Below are positions 17,727 to 27,219 of a stretch of DNA of 64,000 nucleotides, piece by piece (the first letter of the stretch is position 1; each line of letters starts with the position of its first letter). A program made the translations under genes and the position numbers. The stretch spans positions 38,623 to 102,622 of the forward strand of contig UBQX01000026.1 in assembly GCA_900467685.1 (NCBI GenBank), read 5' to 3'. This DNA is from Hyphomicrobiales bacterium (GTDB lineage: Bacteria; Pseudomonadota; Alphaproteobacteria; Rhizobiales; Rhizobiaceae). Below the pieces are notes generated by a model, which was not told the DNA's origin, ran no database searches, and saw only the letters and a list, made by a program, of their open reading frames with translations.

Positions 17727-18146
17727 TTACTCGACGTCGGCTTCCGCTGCGAGTGCCTTGACCAGCTCCACAACCTTGCGGCGCACCTTGGAATCATTGA
17801 TCTTCACGAAGGCGCGGTTCAGCTGCAGGCCTTCCGAGGAGGACAGGAAGTCGACCACGTAGTTGGAGCTGGAGGCTTCCGCCATGCCGGACTGGCCGGA
17901 GGACGTGTCGCCGGGAGCATCTTCGAAGAAGAAGGAAACCGGAACATTCAGGATGTTCGAAATGTTCTGCAAACGGCTTGCGCCGACGCGGTTCGTGCCC
18001 TTTTCGTACTTCTGGATCTGCTGGAAGGTGATTCCGAGGCTTTCACCCAGCTTTTCCTGGCTCATTCCGAGCATCGTTCTGCGCAGACGGATGCGGCTGC
18101 CGACGTGAATGTCGATCGGGTTCGGTTTCTTCTTGTTTACGACCAT
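17727..18146 (-). CDS. XRE-type helix-turn-helix regulator, PraR/PhrR-like
   Basis: 139 residues. The HTH (about 17-72) reads IRLRRTMLGMSQEKLGESLG then ITFQQIQKYEKGTNRVGASR, with recognition helix around TFQQIQKYE. A serine-rich linker and a C-terminal helical segment rich in valine and lysine follow. In size and position beside lnt it matches the PraR/PhrR regulators of rhizobia, which control quorum-sensing, biofilm and stress genes. In relatives I recall this gene lying between lnt and metK; here metK is elsewhere (24328). The gene and its flanks are more AT-rich than the surroundings. Confidence 0.88.
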   Translation of the reverse strand: MVVNKKKPNPIDIHVGSRIRLRRTMLGMSQEKLGESLGITFQQIQKYEKGTNRVGASRLQNISNILNVPVSFFFEDAPGDTSSGQSGMAEASSSNYVVDFLSSSEGLQLNRAFVKINDSKVRRKVVELVKALAAEADVE

Positions 18147-18304
18147 CTAATTGCCCTGACTTGACTAAGCTGTGAATCTACCCAGCTGCATATTTTCATA
18201 ACTTTGAGGCAAGACTTCGCCCGCTGCCTGCACCCCACCTTCGCGCAACACGAGCTATCCACCGTCGCTTTGCACTATGCATTTTCAGGGGTTTCCGGTC
18301 AATT

Positions 18305-19885
18305 CTAACGGAAAATAAAACTAACACGAGAAAAAGCCGCAACAAGGAAAATTAGCACGGTCAACAACCAAAAGTTCGCACTTCGCGCAGAACTGTTCAG
18401 TGATGAAACAGATTTTAGCGCGAAGGTTGAATCGACTACACCGGAAGTATAAATTGTTGCCCCTGAAATTATCTGTCCATCAGCCGCGATAATTGCAGAA
18501 ATACCACTGTTTGCACTGCGGATCATCGGCAATCCGAGCTCGACGGCGGTGACCTGGGCCTGGTGGAAATGCTGATACGGGCCGGGCGTCCGACCAAACC
18601 AGATGTCATTCGTCAGGTTGATCAGCGCCGAGGCGCGGGAAACGGCCGGACCTATCTCCTCGGGGAAGATCGCCTCGTAGCAGATGAGCGGATAGAACTG
18701 GCGACCGCCGGGAAGCGTCAGAAGATTGGGGCTGACGGCCGCCGTGTAGCCGCCGGGCAAGGCGGCGATCGTGTCGACGCCCCAGGAGCGGAGAAGATCT
18801 GCGAAGGGCATATATTCGCCAAAGGGCACAAGATGGACCTTGTCGGCGGCCGAAACGATCTGGCCTTCGCTGTCGAATACATAGGCAGAGTTGTAATAGC
18901 GGCGCGAGGATCCTGCGCCTGCGTCCTCCGCCCGAACCGTTCCGGCAATCAGCGTCTGCTGGTCATGCAGCAATTCTGCCAGCCGCGTGAAAGCCTCCTG
19001 CTTCTCCGTCAGGATGAAGGGAATAGCTGTTTCGGGCCAGACAATGAGGTCGGGCTTCTTGGCCCCTTCGGGGGGCAGACTGCTCAGCGTCAGCAGCTTG
19101 TCGAAGATGGCATTGCGGCTCTCGTCCGTATCGCCCTCGTCCAGGCCGATGACGGGCTGGACGAGGCGGACGCTGATCTCGCTCTTGCCCGGCCGCGCCG
19201 CAAAGCGCTGCATGGCGAAGTAGCCATAGCCGAAATCAGCCAGGAGAAGCAGGACCGCGAGGGGGATGCCGATGCGTGCGCCCTTGCCGGTGCCCAGAAG
19301 TGCGGGCATGGCGAAGACAAAGACAGCGAGCAGCGTCATGCCCTCGACGCCGATGAGCCGCACCGGCTGCATCATGATCGGGATCGGCATGGCCGTATAG
19401 CCGATGGCATTCCAGGGAAATCCTGTCAGCACGAAGCTGCGCAGCCATTCGAGAACGGCAAAGGCAACCGCAAGCATGGCAATCCGGCCGATGCCATCAG
19501 GCCAAAGCAGGCGGGCGAGCGCCACCGCCAGACCATAGAAGATTGCCAGAACCGCAGGCAGGCCGGCGACCGCAAGCGGTACTGCCCATTTGAATTCGGG
19601 ATCAGCCAGAAGCGGACTTGCCAGCCACCACAGACCGGCCACGAAATAGCCGAAGCCGAAAAGCCAGCCGATGCCGAAGGCGGGCAGGATTCGGCCGAAA
19701 ATCCCGCTCTCCGGCGAACCTGCTGCGCCATCGATCAGCCAGACCAGCAGCGAAAAGGCGACAAACATGGCGGCAAAGACATTGAGCGGAGGCAGCGCCA
19801 GCGCCCCGATGGCGCCCGCAACGAGCACTATCAGCGCCCGCTTCCACCCCCAGCTCAAGATGACGCTGTTTGCAAGTCTTTCCAT
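18305..19885 (-). CDS. lnt: Apolipoprotein N-acyltransferase
   Basis: 526 residues. It transfers the third acyl chain to the N-terminal cysteine of lipoproteins in the inner membrane. About six N-terminal helices (to residue 215) precede a nitrilase-like periplasmic domain. Catalytic residues are in place: Glu in VWPETAIPF, Lys in ADKVHLVPFGEYMP and Cys in PLICYEAIFPEE. A final membrane helix (NFWLLTVLIFLVAAF) ends the protein. The last 70 or so codons are unusually AT-rich compared with the rest of the gene. Confidence 0.95.
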   Translation of the reverse strand: MERLANSVILSWGWKRALIVLVAGAIGALALPPLNVFAAMFVAFSLLVWLIDGAAGSPESGIFGRILPAFGIGWLFGFGYFVAGLWWLASPLLADPEFKWAVPLAVAGLPAVLAIFYGLAVALARLLWPDGIGRIAMLAVAFAVLEWLRSFVLTGFPWNAIGYTAMPIPIMMQPVRLIGVEGMTLLAVFVFAMPALLGTGKGARIGIPLAVLLLLADFGYGYFAMQRFAARPGKSEISVRLVQPVIGLDEGDTDESRNAIFDKLLTLSSLPPEGAKKPDLIVWPETAIPFILTEKQEAFTRLAELLHDQQTLIAGTVRAEDAGAGSSRRYYNSAYVFDSEGQIVSAADKVHLVPFGEYMPFADLLRSWGVDTIAALPGGYTAAVSPNLLTLPGGRQFYPLICYEAIFPEEIGPAVSRASALINLTNDIWFGRTPGPYQHFHQAQVTAVELGLPMIRSANSGISAIIAADGQIISGATIYTSGVVDSTFALKSVSSLNSSARSANFWLLTVLIFLVAAFSRVSFIFR

Positions 19886-19962
19886 GCTTCAAGCCCGAGT
19901 TTGATGCAAGACGGGGCTGTTCCGGCCCCTGATCGGGGGACGAAACGTCCACGAAATTGCGC

Positions 19963-21114
19963 TCAATCTAGGGCGGGAGGCTTGCCCGGACCTGCCGATT
20001 GGACCGCCATGGGCTCCAGTTCCTGCTCACCCTTGGTCTGGACGCGGCGGCGCGGCGCGACGCGTTTGCGGGTGATGCGGACCTTCTTGATGCGGCGCGG
20101 GTCGGCTTCCAGGACGTGGAATTCGAAGCCGGGGAGCGCCTGCACCACCTCGCCGCGCACGGGAATGCGGCCAAGCGAGGAGAAGATCAGGCCGCCCAGC
20201 GTGTCCACGTCTTCCAGTTGCTCGCGGATATCGAAATCCGACCCGACGAGTTCGGCAATCTCTTCGAGTTCGGCGCGGGCGTCGGCAATGAAGACATCGT
20301 CGGAGGTCTTGCGGATCATGACTTCGTCGTCATCATGCTCATCCTCGATATCGCCGACGACCATCTCGACGATATCTTCCAGCGAGACGAGACCGTCAGT
20401 GCCGCCATACTCATCGATGACCAGCGCCATCTGGATGCGCGAGGCCTGCATGCGCGCCATGAGGTCCGAAGCCAGCATCGAGGGCGGCACGAAGAGCAGC
20501 TGGCGCACGATGCCTGTTTCCGACAGCGGCTTGTTGATGTCGATGCGGCCGAGATCGAAGGCGGGCTTGGGGGCGCGGGAAGCCGGCTTTTCCTCTGTCT
20601 CGGCGGCCACGGCCGCAGCCTTCGCTGCAGAAGCGGCGCGGCTCGAGGTGCGGCGCTTGTTTCGCGCCTGCTTCATCACCCAGGACAGGAGGTCCCGGAT
20701 ATGAACCATGCCACGCGGATCGTCGAGCGTGTCGCAATAGACCGGCATGCGCGACCGGCCCGAATCCTCGAAAAGAACCATGAGGTCGCCAACGGTGATG
20801 CTCTGGTCCACCGCCTCGATATCCACGCGCGGAACCATGACATCTTCGACGCGGACTTCGCGGAAGCGCAGGATATTGTGGAGCATGGCCCTTTCGTTGG
20901 GAGAAAAGACCGCATTGCTGTCCAGATCGGCCAGAAGCGCGTCTGCAATATTCTCGCGCAGGCTGGATCCGTTGGACGGCTTGAAAAGGCGCGCGGCCCA
21001 GGTCCTTAACGGATTGCCGTTCCTATGCGCGCCGGCGGGACTGCCGCCCTCCTCGGAAACTGACGAACCATTTTCATCGCTCGCCGCTCGTGTCGTGTCA
21101 GATATGTCGCTCAT
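19963..21114 (-). CDS. CorC/TlyC-type hemolysin family protein (CBS domains)
   Basis: 383 residues, cytoplasmic: no membrane helices. Two CBS motifs span roughly residues 75-235 (VEDVMVPRVDIEAVD and VFEDSGRSRMPVYCD; MALVIDEYGGTDGLVSLEDIVE), followed by the CorC_HlyC domain ending in an arginine-rich tail. An alanine/lysine-rich insert (about 160-190) splits the CBS pair. Relatives are linked to magnesium/cobalt efflux. It lies between ybeY and lnt in the conserved phoH-ybeY-corC-lnt order, 12 bp after ybeY, which supports a single transcript. Confidence 0.92.
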   Translation of the reverse strand: MSDISDTTRAASDENGSSVSEEGGSPAGAHRNGNPLRTWAARLFKPSNGSSLRENIADALLADLDSNAVFSPNERAMLHNILRFREVRVEDVMVPRVDIEAVDQSITVGDLMVLFEDSGRSRMPVYCDTLDDPRGMVHIRDLLSWVMKQARNKRRTSSRAASAAKAAAVAAETEEKPASRAPKPAFDLGRIDINKPLSETGIVRQLLFVPPSMLASDLMARMQASRIQMALVIDEYGGTDGLVSLEDIVEMVVGDIEDEHDDDEVMIRKTSDDVFIADARAELEEIAELVGSDFDIREQLEDVDTLGGLIFSSLGRIPVRGEVVQALPGFEFHVLEADPRRIKKVRITRKRVAPRRRVQTKGEQELEPMAVQSAGPGKPPALD

Positions 21115-21126
21115 TGTCTCCAGCGA

Positions 21127-21636
21127 TCAGGTCGGTTCGGTTCCTGCGTATGGATCAGATAGGCCGAGGCCCAAAAGAATACGAGTTTCCAGACCTTCCA
21201 TGATCGTCGCTTCTTCGTCGTTCATGTGATCATAGCCGAAAAGATGCAGAAAACCATGCACTAGGAGATGGCTTAAGTGCGCCTCGAACGGCTTTTCCAG
21301 GTGAGCCGCCTCGCGGGCGACCGTTTCCTGGGCGAAAATGATGTCGCCCAGCATAGGCCCCGGCATGCCGCCGGGTGCAAGGGGATAGGCCGGGAAGGAC
21401 AGGACATTGGTCGGCTTGTCCTGCTCCCGCCATTCCGCATTGATCTCGCGGATCGAGGCGTCGTCGGTGAAGAGCAGCGAGAGCTCGATCGGATGTTTCG
21501 GGAAGGGCTGCTTCTCGAACTTGACCAGATGGTCACCCGCGGCTTTCAGAACCGGCTCACATAAAGCAAGAAGACTGGCCTCGTCCGGCCAGTCCCCTTC
21601 CTCAATCGAAATCTGTATGTCGAACCTGTCGCTCAG
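21127..21636 (-). CDS. ybeY: Endoribonuclease YbeY, with an apparent CTG start
   Basis: 169 residues when read from a CTG. YbeY is a zinc endoribonuclease needed for 16S rRNA 3'-end maturation and ribosome quality control. The zinc motif HGFLHLFGYDH is intact near the C-terminus, and the N-terminal part (DIQISIEEGDW, then IELSLLFTDDASIREINAEW and TNVLSFPAYPL) is full family sequence. Between the upstream stop (21676-21678) and the internal Met at 21366 there is no in-frame ATG, GTG or TTG. The best start is CTG at 21634-21636: GGGGAG lies 6 bases upstream and it shares CTGA with the phoH stop. Starting at 21366 would delete half the domain. Confidence 0.85.
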   Translation of the reverse strand: MSDRFDIQISIEEGDWPDEASLLALCEPVLKAAGDHLVKFEKQPFPKHPIELSLLFTDDASIREINAEWREQDKPTNVLSFPAYPLAPGGMPGPMLGDIIFAQETVAREAAHLEKPFEAHLSHLLVHGFLHLFGYDHMNDEEATIMEGLETRILLGLGLSDPYAGTEPT

Positions 21637-22712
21637 TTTGTACTCCCCACCGCGTCTGCGGCGGGCTCCGGCTTTTCATATTCGGCGTCGTACGCCTTGA
21701 CGATGCGCCCGACAAGAGGGTGACGCACGACATCGACATCGCGGAAGCGAATGATCGATACGCCTTCGACCTCCTTCAGGATGCGCAGCGCCTCCACGAG
21801 ACCCGACTTGACGCCGCGCGGAAGGTCGATCTGGCTCGGATCGCCGGTCACGATCATGCGGGCGTTTTCGCCGAGACGCGTCAGGAACATCTTCATCTGC
21901 ATCGATGTCGTGTTCTGCGCCTCGTCGAGGATGACGGCGGCATTGGAGAGCGTGCGTCCGCGCATGAAGGCGAGCGGGGCAATTTCGATCACACCGGCGG
22001 TAATGGCCCGTTCGACCTTGTCGCCCGGCATCATGTCATAGAGCGCGTCGTAGAGAGGCCGCAGATAGGGATCGACCTTTTCCTTCATGTCGCCGGGCAG
22101 GAAGCCCAAACGTTCGCCGGCTTCGACCGCGGGACGCGACAGGATGATCTTGTCGACCGCGCCGCGCTCCAGAAGCTGGGCAGCATGGGCGACAGCGAGA
22201 TAGGTCTTGCCCGTACCGGCAGGGCCGGTCCCGAAGACGAGTTCGGAGCGCTCCAGCGCGCGGATATAGGCATCCTGCGTCGGCGTGCGGGCGACAATCG
22301 TCTTCTTGCGGGTGGAAATCTGCGCCATGGTCAGCTTCGACTTGCGCTCCAGCGTCGGGAGAGTCAACTGGTCATCGGCAGCGACGGCCATGCGGATGGC
22401 GCCCTCGACGTCGGACGTCTCGACCGTAGCGCCCTTCTGCAGGCGCTCGTAGAGATAATCCAGAGCCCGGCGGGCCTGGTTCGTCGCCTGAATTTCACCG
22501 GTGATGGCGACCGAATTGCCGCGGGCGCGGGCATCGACCTTCAACCGCTCCTCGATAAGCTTCAGATGCTCATCGAACTGGCCAAACAGTTCGCTGGCGT
22601 ATCGGTTGTTTTCAAACGTGAGCACGAAATGATTGGCATCCGTGACGGACGAGCGGGATTGACGCGAAGATTGCGGCACCATTTCGTGTGTGTTCAAGCG
22701 GTCGGGCTCCAT
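21633..22712 (-). CDS. phoH: PhoH-like ATPase
   Basis: 359 residues. A C-terminal P-loop domain has Walker A FGTGPAGTGKTYLA (about 170-183) and Walker B VILDEAQNTT, with the TGDPSQIDLP motif after it, all classic for PhoH. An N-terminal RNA-binding-like region (about 40-110) precedes it. The family is a predicted RNA-linked ATPase that co-occurs with YbeY in RNA metabolism. It overlaps ybeY by 4 bp and follows miaB by 15 bp. Confidence 0.95.
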   Translation of the reverse strand: MEPDRLNTHEMVPQSSRQSRSSVTDANHFVLTFENNRYASELFGQFDEHLKLIEERLKVDARARGNSVAITGEIQATNQARRALDYLYERLQKGATVETSDVEGAIRMAVAADDQLTLPTLERKSKLTMAQISTRKKTIVARTPTQDAYIRALERSELVFGTGPAGTGKTYLAVAHAAQLLERGAVDKIILSRPAVEAGERLGFLPGDMKEKVDPYLRPLYDALYDMMPGDKVERAITAGVIEIAPLAFMRGRTLSNAAVILDEAQNTTSMQMKMFLTRLGENARMIVTGDPSQIDLPRGVKSGLVEALRILKEVEGVSIIRFRDVDVVRHPLVGRIVKAYDAEYEKPEPAADAVGSTN

Positions 22713-22727
22713 GTTGGTCCCGGACCT

Positions 22728-24161
22728 TCAGCTTTCCGCCACCTCGGCAAACAAGCTGTTTGGACCGGCTTCGGTGATTCTTACTTTTATAATGTCACCG
22801 ATTTTTAACTTGTCACCGCTTTTCGTCGTTTTCGCGTCGATAATTACCGGCTGCAGCCACGGAGACCGCCCCACGAGCTGGCCGGGCATGCGCCCATCCT
22901 TCTCCAGAAGCAGGTCGATCACCTTGCCGACGCAGGCGCGGGCGAAGTCGCGCTGCTGCTGGAAAAGCAGGGTTTGCAGGCGGTCCAGCCGCTCCGACTT
23001 CACCTCTTCCGGTACATGATCGGGCAGGTCTGCGCCGGGGGTCCCGGGGCGCGGCGAATATTTGAACGAGAAGGCCTGTGCATAACCGACCTCTTCGATC
23101 AGCCGCATCGTGTCTTCAAAATCCTCATCCGTCTCGCCGGGGAAGCCGACGATGAAATCGCCCGACAACGCGAGTTCCGGATTAATGGCGCGGATGCGCT
23201 TGACGAGAGCAATGTAATCAGCCGCAGTATGCTTGCGGTTCATGGCTTTCAGAATGCGGTCGGAACCCGACTGTACCGGCAGGTGCAGATAGGGCATCAG
23301 CTTCGGCTCGGTGGCGTGTGCCGCAATCAGCCGGTCATCCATGTCGCGCGGATGGCTTGTCGTGTAGCGAAGGCGGTCGAGGCCGTCGATTTCGGCAATT
23401 GCTGCAATAAGTTCGCCAAGGCCAATCGCATTGCCCCCGGCATCGGTACCGTGCCAGGCATTGACGTTCTGGCCGAGAAGCGTGAGTTCGCGGACGCCGG
23501 CCTCGGCAAGCTTCTTCGCCTCGTCAACGATCTGGGCGAGCGGGCGCGAGACTTCCGAGCCGCGCGTGTAGGGCACTACGCAGAAGGTGCAGAACTTGTC
23601 GCAGCCTTCCTGCACGGTCAGAAACGCCGTCGGACCGCGCGACTTCGTGACCGCCTTTTCCGGCGCCGGCAGATGCTCGAACTTGTCTTCCAGCGCGTAA
23701 TCCGTCTCGACTGCCTTTCGGCCCTCGCGGACATCTTTCAAAACCTGCGGCAGGCGGTGATAGGTCTGCGGGCCGACCACGAGATCGACCGCCGGTGCGC
23801 GGCGCAGAATTTCCTTGCCCTCTGCCTGGGCGACGCAGCCCGTCACGCCGATGACGAATTCGCGACCTTCCGCGTTCTTCGCCTTCTTCATATCCCGCAG
23901 ACGGCCAAGCTCGGAATAGACCTTTTCCGCCGCCTTCTCCCGGATATGGCAGGTGTTGAGAAGCACCAGATCGGCGTCTTCCAGCACCGTCGTCTCCGCG
24001 TAGCCGTCGGCGGCCAGCGCATCGGTCATGCGGGCGCTGTCATAGACATTCATCTGGCAGCCGTAAGTCTTTACGAACACCTTTCGGGTATTCCTGCTGG
24101 CTGCCCCATTGGTGGTGGCGTCAGTTGCGGTTTCGGCGGGATGGAGGGCGTGTTCGGTCAT
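22728..24161 (-). CDS. miaB: tRNA-2-methylthio-N6-dimethylallyladenosine synthase
   Basis: 477 residues from the ATG that follows a GGAGG ribosome site 5 bases away; two upstream in-frame starts lack one. It methylthiolates i6A37 in tRNAs reading UNN codons. The N-terminal UPF0004 domain carries three cysteines ([26 protein letters not shown]) for the auxiliary Fe-S cluster. The radical-[18 protein letters not shown] binds the second cluster, and a C-terminal TRAM domain ends the protein. First gene of the leftward miaB-phoH-ybeY-corC-lnt block. Confidence 0.96.
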   Translation of the reverse strand: MTEHALHPAETATDATTNGAASRNTRKVFVKTYGCQMNVYDSARMTDALAADGYAETTVLEDADLVLLNTCHIREKAAEKVYSELGRLRDMKKAKNAEGREFVIGVTGCVAQAEGKEILRRAPAVDLVVGPQTYHRLPQVLKDVREGRKAVETDYALEDKFEHLPAPEKAVTKSRGPTAFLTVQEGCDKFCTFCVVPYTRGSEVSRPLAQIVDEAKKLAEAGVRELTLLGQNVNAWHGTDAGGNAIGLGELIAAIAEIDGLDRLRYTTSHPRDMDDRLIAAHATEPKLMPYLHLPVQSGSDRILKAMNRKHTAADYIALVKRIRAINPELALSGDFIVGFPGETDEDFEDTMRLIEEVGYAQAFSFKYSPRPGTPGADLPDHVPEEVKSERLDRLQTLLFQQQRDFARACVGKVIDLLLEKDGRMPGQLVGRSPWLQPVIIDAKTTKSGDKLKIGDIIKVRITEAGPNSLFAEVAES

Positions 24162-24230
24162 GGGCGCCTCCATACTGCATTGAAACCCTGAAATGAAGCC
24201 CAAAACCCGCAAAAATAAGGGTTTGGTAAT

Positions 24231-24252
24231 GACATAAAGATATAATTATGTC
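24231..24252 (+). promoter_or_regulatory. Inverted repeat in the metK/miaB divergent region
   Basis: Arms GACATAA and TTATGTC with an 8-base AT loop. A second short stem (AAACCC/GGGTTT) lies at 24203-24224. They fall between the divergent miaB and metK starts and could be an operator or mRNA leader structure for metK. The sequence does not match the SAM-II or SAM-I riboswitch cores that I know. Confidence 0.35.
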
Positions 24253-24327
24253 CTTCTACGCTTGTTTTCCGATGCTGAAATGGCTACAGAGTCGAGCGGT
24301 ATTTCTTCCAGAGGGGATCAAGCCCAG

Positions 24328-25566
<1,239 letters not shown>

Positions 25567-25567
25567 C

Positions 25568-26272
25568 ATGACGGATCACGAAGATCATCCGACCCGCGCG
25601 TCCGAAGCCTTCTTTGGACGCCGGAAGGGCAAGGCGTTGCGTGCCAACCACGCGCGCCTGATGGAGACATTGCTGGCCGAGCGGCTGGTCGATCTCTCCA
25701 TGCCGGCGCCTGCGGATCTTCGTGATCTTTTCCCTGTTCCCGTCAGCCGCCTTCGCCTCGAAATCGGCTTTGGCGGCGGCGAGCATCTGATCCACCGCGC
25801 GACAACGGAGCCGGAAACCGGCTTCATCGGCGTGGAACCCTTCATCAATTCGATGGCGAAGCTGCTTTCGAGCGTCGAGCAGACGGGTGCCCGGAATATC
25901 CGCGTCTATAACGACGATGCGGCGCTGCTTCTGGACTGGCTGCCGGCGGGCGCGTTCGATCAGATCGATCTTCTGTATCCCGACCCGTGGCCTAAGAAGA
26001 AGCACTGGAAGCGGCGCTTCGTCAGTCAGGTCAACCTGACGCGTTTCCATCGCGTGCTGAAGCCCGGCGGGCTGTTCTGCTTCGCTTCCGACATCGATAC
26101 CTATGTGAACTGGACGCTGCAGCATTGCAGCGATCATGGCGGCTTTGAATGGACGGCGGACAATGCGTCCGACTGGCTGACGCCTTTTGCCGGATGGCCC
26201 AGCACGCGCTACGAGGCCAAGGCCAAGCGTGAAGGGCGGTCTTCCGCCTATCTGACTTTCCGGAAAGTCTGA
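25568..26272 (+). CDS. trmB: tRNA (guanine-N7)-methyltransferase
   Basis: 234 residues. It methylates G46 of tRNA using S-adenosylmethionine, so the coupling with metK is functionally coherent. The SAM-binding [17 protein letters not shown] (about 63-79) and the family motif [16 protein letters not shown] are intact, with a late [16 protein letters not shown] block. It begins 2 bp after the metK stop and ends at a bidirectional terminator. Confidence 0.95.
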   Translation: MTDHEDHPTRASEAFFGRRKGKALRANHARLMETLLAERLVDLSMPAPADLRDLFPVPVSRLRLEIGFGGGEHLIHRATTEPETGFIGVEPFINSMAKLLSSVEQTGARNIRVYNDDAALLLDWLPAGAFDQIDLLYPDPWPKKKHWKRRFVSQVNLTRFHRVLKPGGLFCFASDIDTYVNWTLQHCSDHGGFEWTADNASDWLTPFAGWPSTRYEAKAKREGRSSAYLTFRKV

Positions 26273-26302
26273 AACCGTCCGCTTACAAACGGACGGTTTT
26301 CG
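26272..26302. terminator. Bidirectional terminator between trmB and the DUF1150 gene
   Basis: Stem AAACCGTCCG with CGGACGGTTT, giving an A-tract on one side and a T-tract on the other. It serves trmB on the plus strand and the Hsp20-DUF1150 unit on the minus strand. Confidence 0.88.
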
Positions 26303-26560
26303 TCAGTGAACGGTAACCGTCTTCAACTGATCTTCTGCGGCCTTGAAAAAGGTCGACGAACGATTGTCCGTCAAGAGGATCGGCGTCCCGTCGGCGCCAA
26401 AGAGGGCCCAGAGATCGATATCCGGATCCAGATCCGGCGCTTCGGGAAAGCAGCGAACCACATCGGTCGCGGAAATCTTGCGGATATAGGCAACTTCGCC
26501 ATCACCGAGGTGTGCAAGGTCACTGAGCGACAGGGCCGCGGGCACTTGCTTCATCTGCAT
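26303..26560 (-). CDS. DUF1150 family protein
   Basis: 85 residues, a small alphaproteobacterial family (YIRKISATDV, then LWALFGADGTPILLTDNR) often encoded next to small heat-shock proteins. An AAGGAGG ribosome site lies 7 bases before the ATG. It follows the Hsp20 gene by 52 bp on the same strand, with one terminator at the end, so it is likely under the same heat-shock control. Function unknown; an Hsp20 partner is a reasonable guess. Confidence 0.88.
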   Translation of the reverse strand: MQMKQVPAALSLSDLAHLGDGEVAYIRKISATDVVRCFPEAPDLDPDIDLWALFGADGTPILLTDNRSSTFFKAAEDQLKTVTVH

Positions 26561-26612
26561 TTCAGAGCCTCCTTGGATAAGAGAAGCAGAACGGCCGCAA
26601 TCGACCGTGTTA

Positions 26613-27044
26613 TTACTCTGAAACGGAAATGTTAATTTTCCTTACCAGCCGCTCCGGTTCCGGCCTCATGATATCTACGGAGAGAAGGCCGTTTTTGAGC
26701 ACTGCGGTCTGGACCTGCATGCCTTCTGCCAGCACGAACATGCGCTGGAACTGGCGGGCCGCAATGCCGCGATGCAGATAGTCGCGCTCGCCCTGCTCGG
26801 TCTGGCGGCCGCGGATGATCAGCTGGTTTTCTTCCGTGGTCACGTCGAGCTCGTCTTCGGAAAAACCGGCAACGGCCAGCGTAATGCGCAATCCTCCGGC
26901 GAAACTGCGGGACGGGTCCGGCGCGAGGCGCTCAATATTGTAGGGGGGGTAACCGTCGTTCGCCTTGGCAATCCGCTCAAGCGTCTTTTCCATGGCGTCA
27001 AAGCCCAGAAGGAGCGGGCTTGCAAAGGTCGTCATTCTCGTCAT
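26613..27044 (-). CDS. Small heat shock protein, Hsp20/IbpA class
   Basis: 143 residues. The alpha-crystallin domain spans about 37-135: NIERLAPDPSRSF, ITLAVAGFSEDELDV, LIIRGRQTEQGERDYLHRGI, and a C-terminal LKNGLLSVDI. It lacks a long IxI tail, ending VRKINISVSE. As an ATP-independent holdase it keeps denatured proteins soluble. Longer upstream in-frame reading is not coding. The leader carries a ROSE-like hairpin that sequesters the AAGGA ribosome site, and an RpoH-type promoter lies upstream. Confidence 0.93.
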   Translation of the reverse strand: MTRMTTFASPLLLGFDAMEKTLERIAKANDGYPPYNIERLAPDPSRSFAGGLRITLAVAGFSEDELDVTTEENQLIIRGRQTEQGERDYLHRGIAARQFQRMFVLAEGMQVQTAVLKNGLLSVDIMRPEPERLVRKINISVSE

Positions 27045-27049
27045 CGTCC

Positions 27050-27105
27050 AAAGTCCTTGGGGTAAGCGACTTGAGGCGGGACCCGGTGAACCAGCGTCTC
27101 GCGTA
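27050..27105 (-). ncRNA. ROSE-like RNA thermometer in the hsp20 leader
   Basis: In the transcript, UCGCU (27069-27065) can pair with the AGGA of the ribosome site (27057-27054) with one bulged G, the hallmark UYGCU/AGGA pairing of ROSE elements. Flanking CAAGUC and GACUUUG extend the stem. A second imperfect hairpin (GCGAGACGCUGG with CCGGGUCCCGC) lies just upstream. The leader is only about 60 bases, short for a ROSE element. ROSE control of small heat-shock genes is well established in rhizobia. Confidence 0.6.
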
Positions 27106-27111
27106 GCACCA

Positions 27112-27140
27112 ATATGGTATGTCGTTTTCTGCAGTGCAAG
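27112..27140 (-). promoter_or_regulatory. Probable RpoH (sigma-32) promoter of hsp20
   Basis: On the minus strand: CTTGCA (-35), 17-base spacer, CCATAT (-10). This fits the rhizobial RpoH consensus CTTGAA-N17-CCANAT as I recall it. The predicted start near 27105 gives a leader that begins just before the thermometer hairpins. Confidence 0.65.
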
Positions 27141-27219
27141 GTGGCAGAAAAAGTCGATTGAGAATTGAATGCAAAGCGTTAATGTCGCCCCGCAAATCAG
27201 ACATCGGACAGGACACGGC

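Noticed and set aside
21127..21366. Truncated ybeY as a pseudogene
   Set aside because: The upstream sequence is intact, in frame and fully homologous; only the start codon is unusual.
24162..24327. SAM riboswitch before metK
   Set aside because: I looked for SAM-II/SAM-I core sequences in the divergent region and saw only short AT-rich stems. A covariance search could overturn this.
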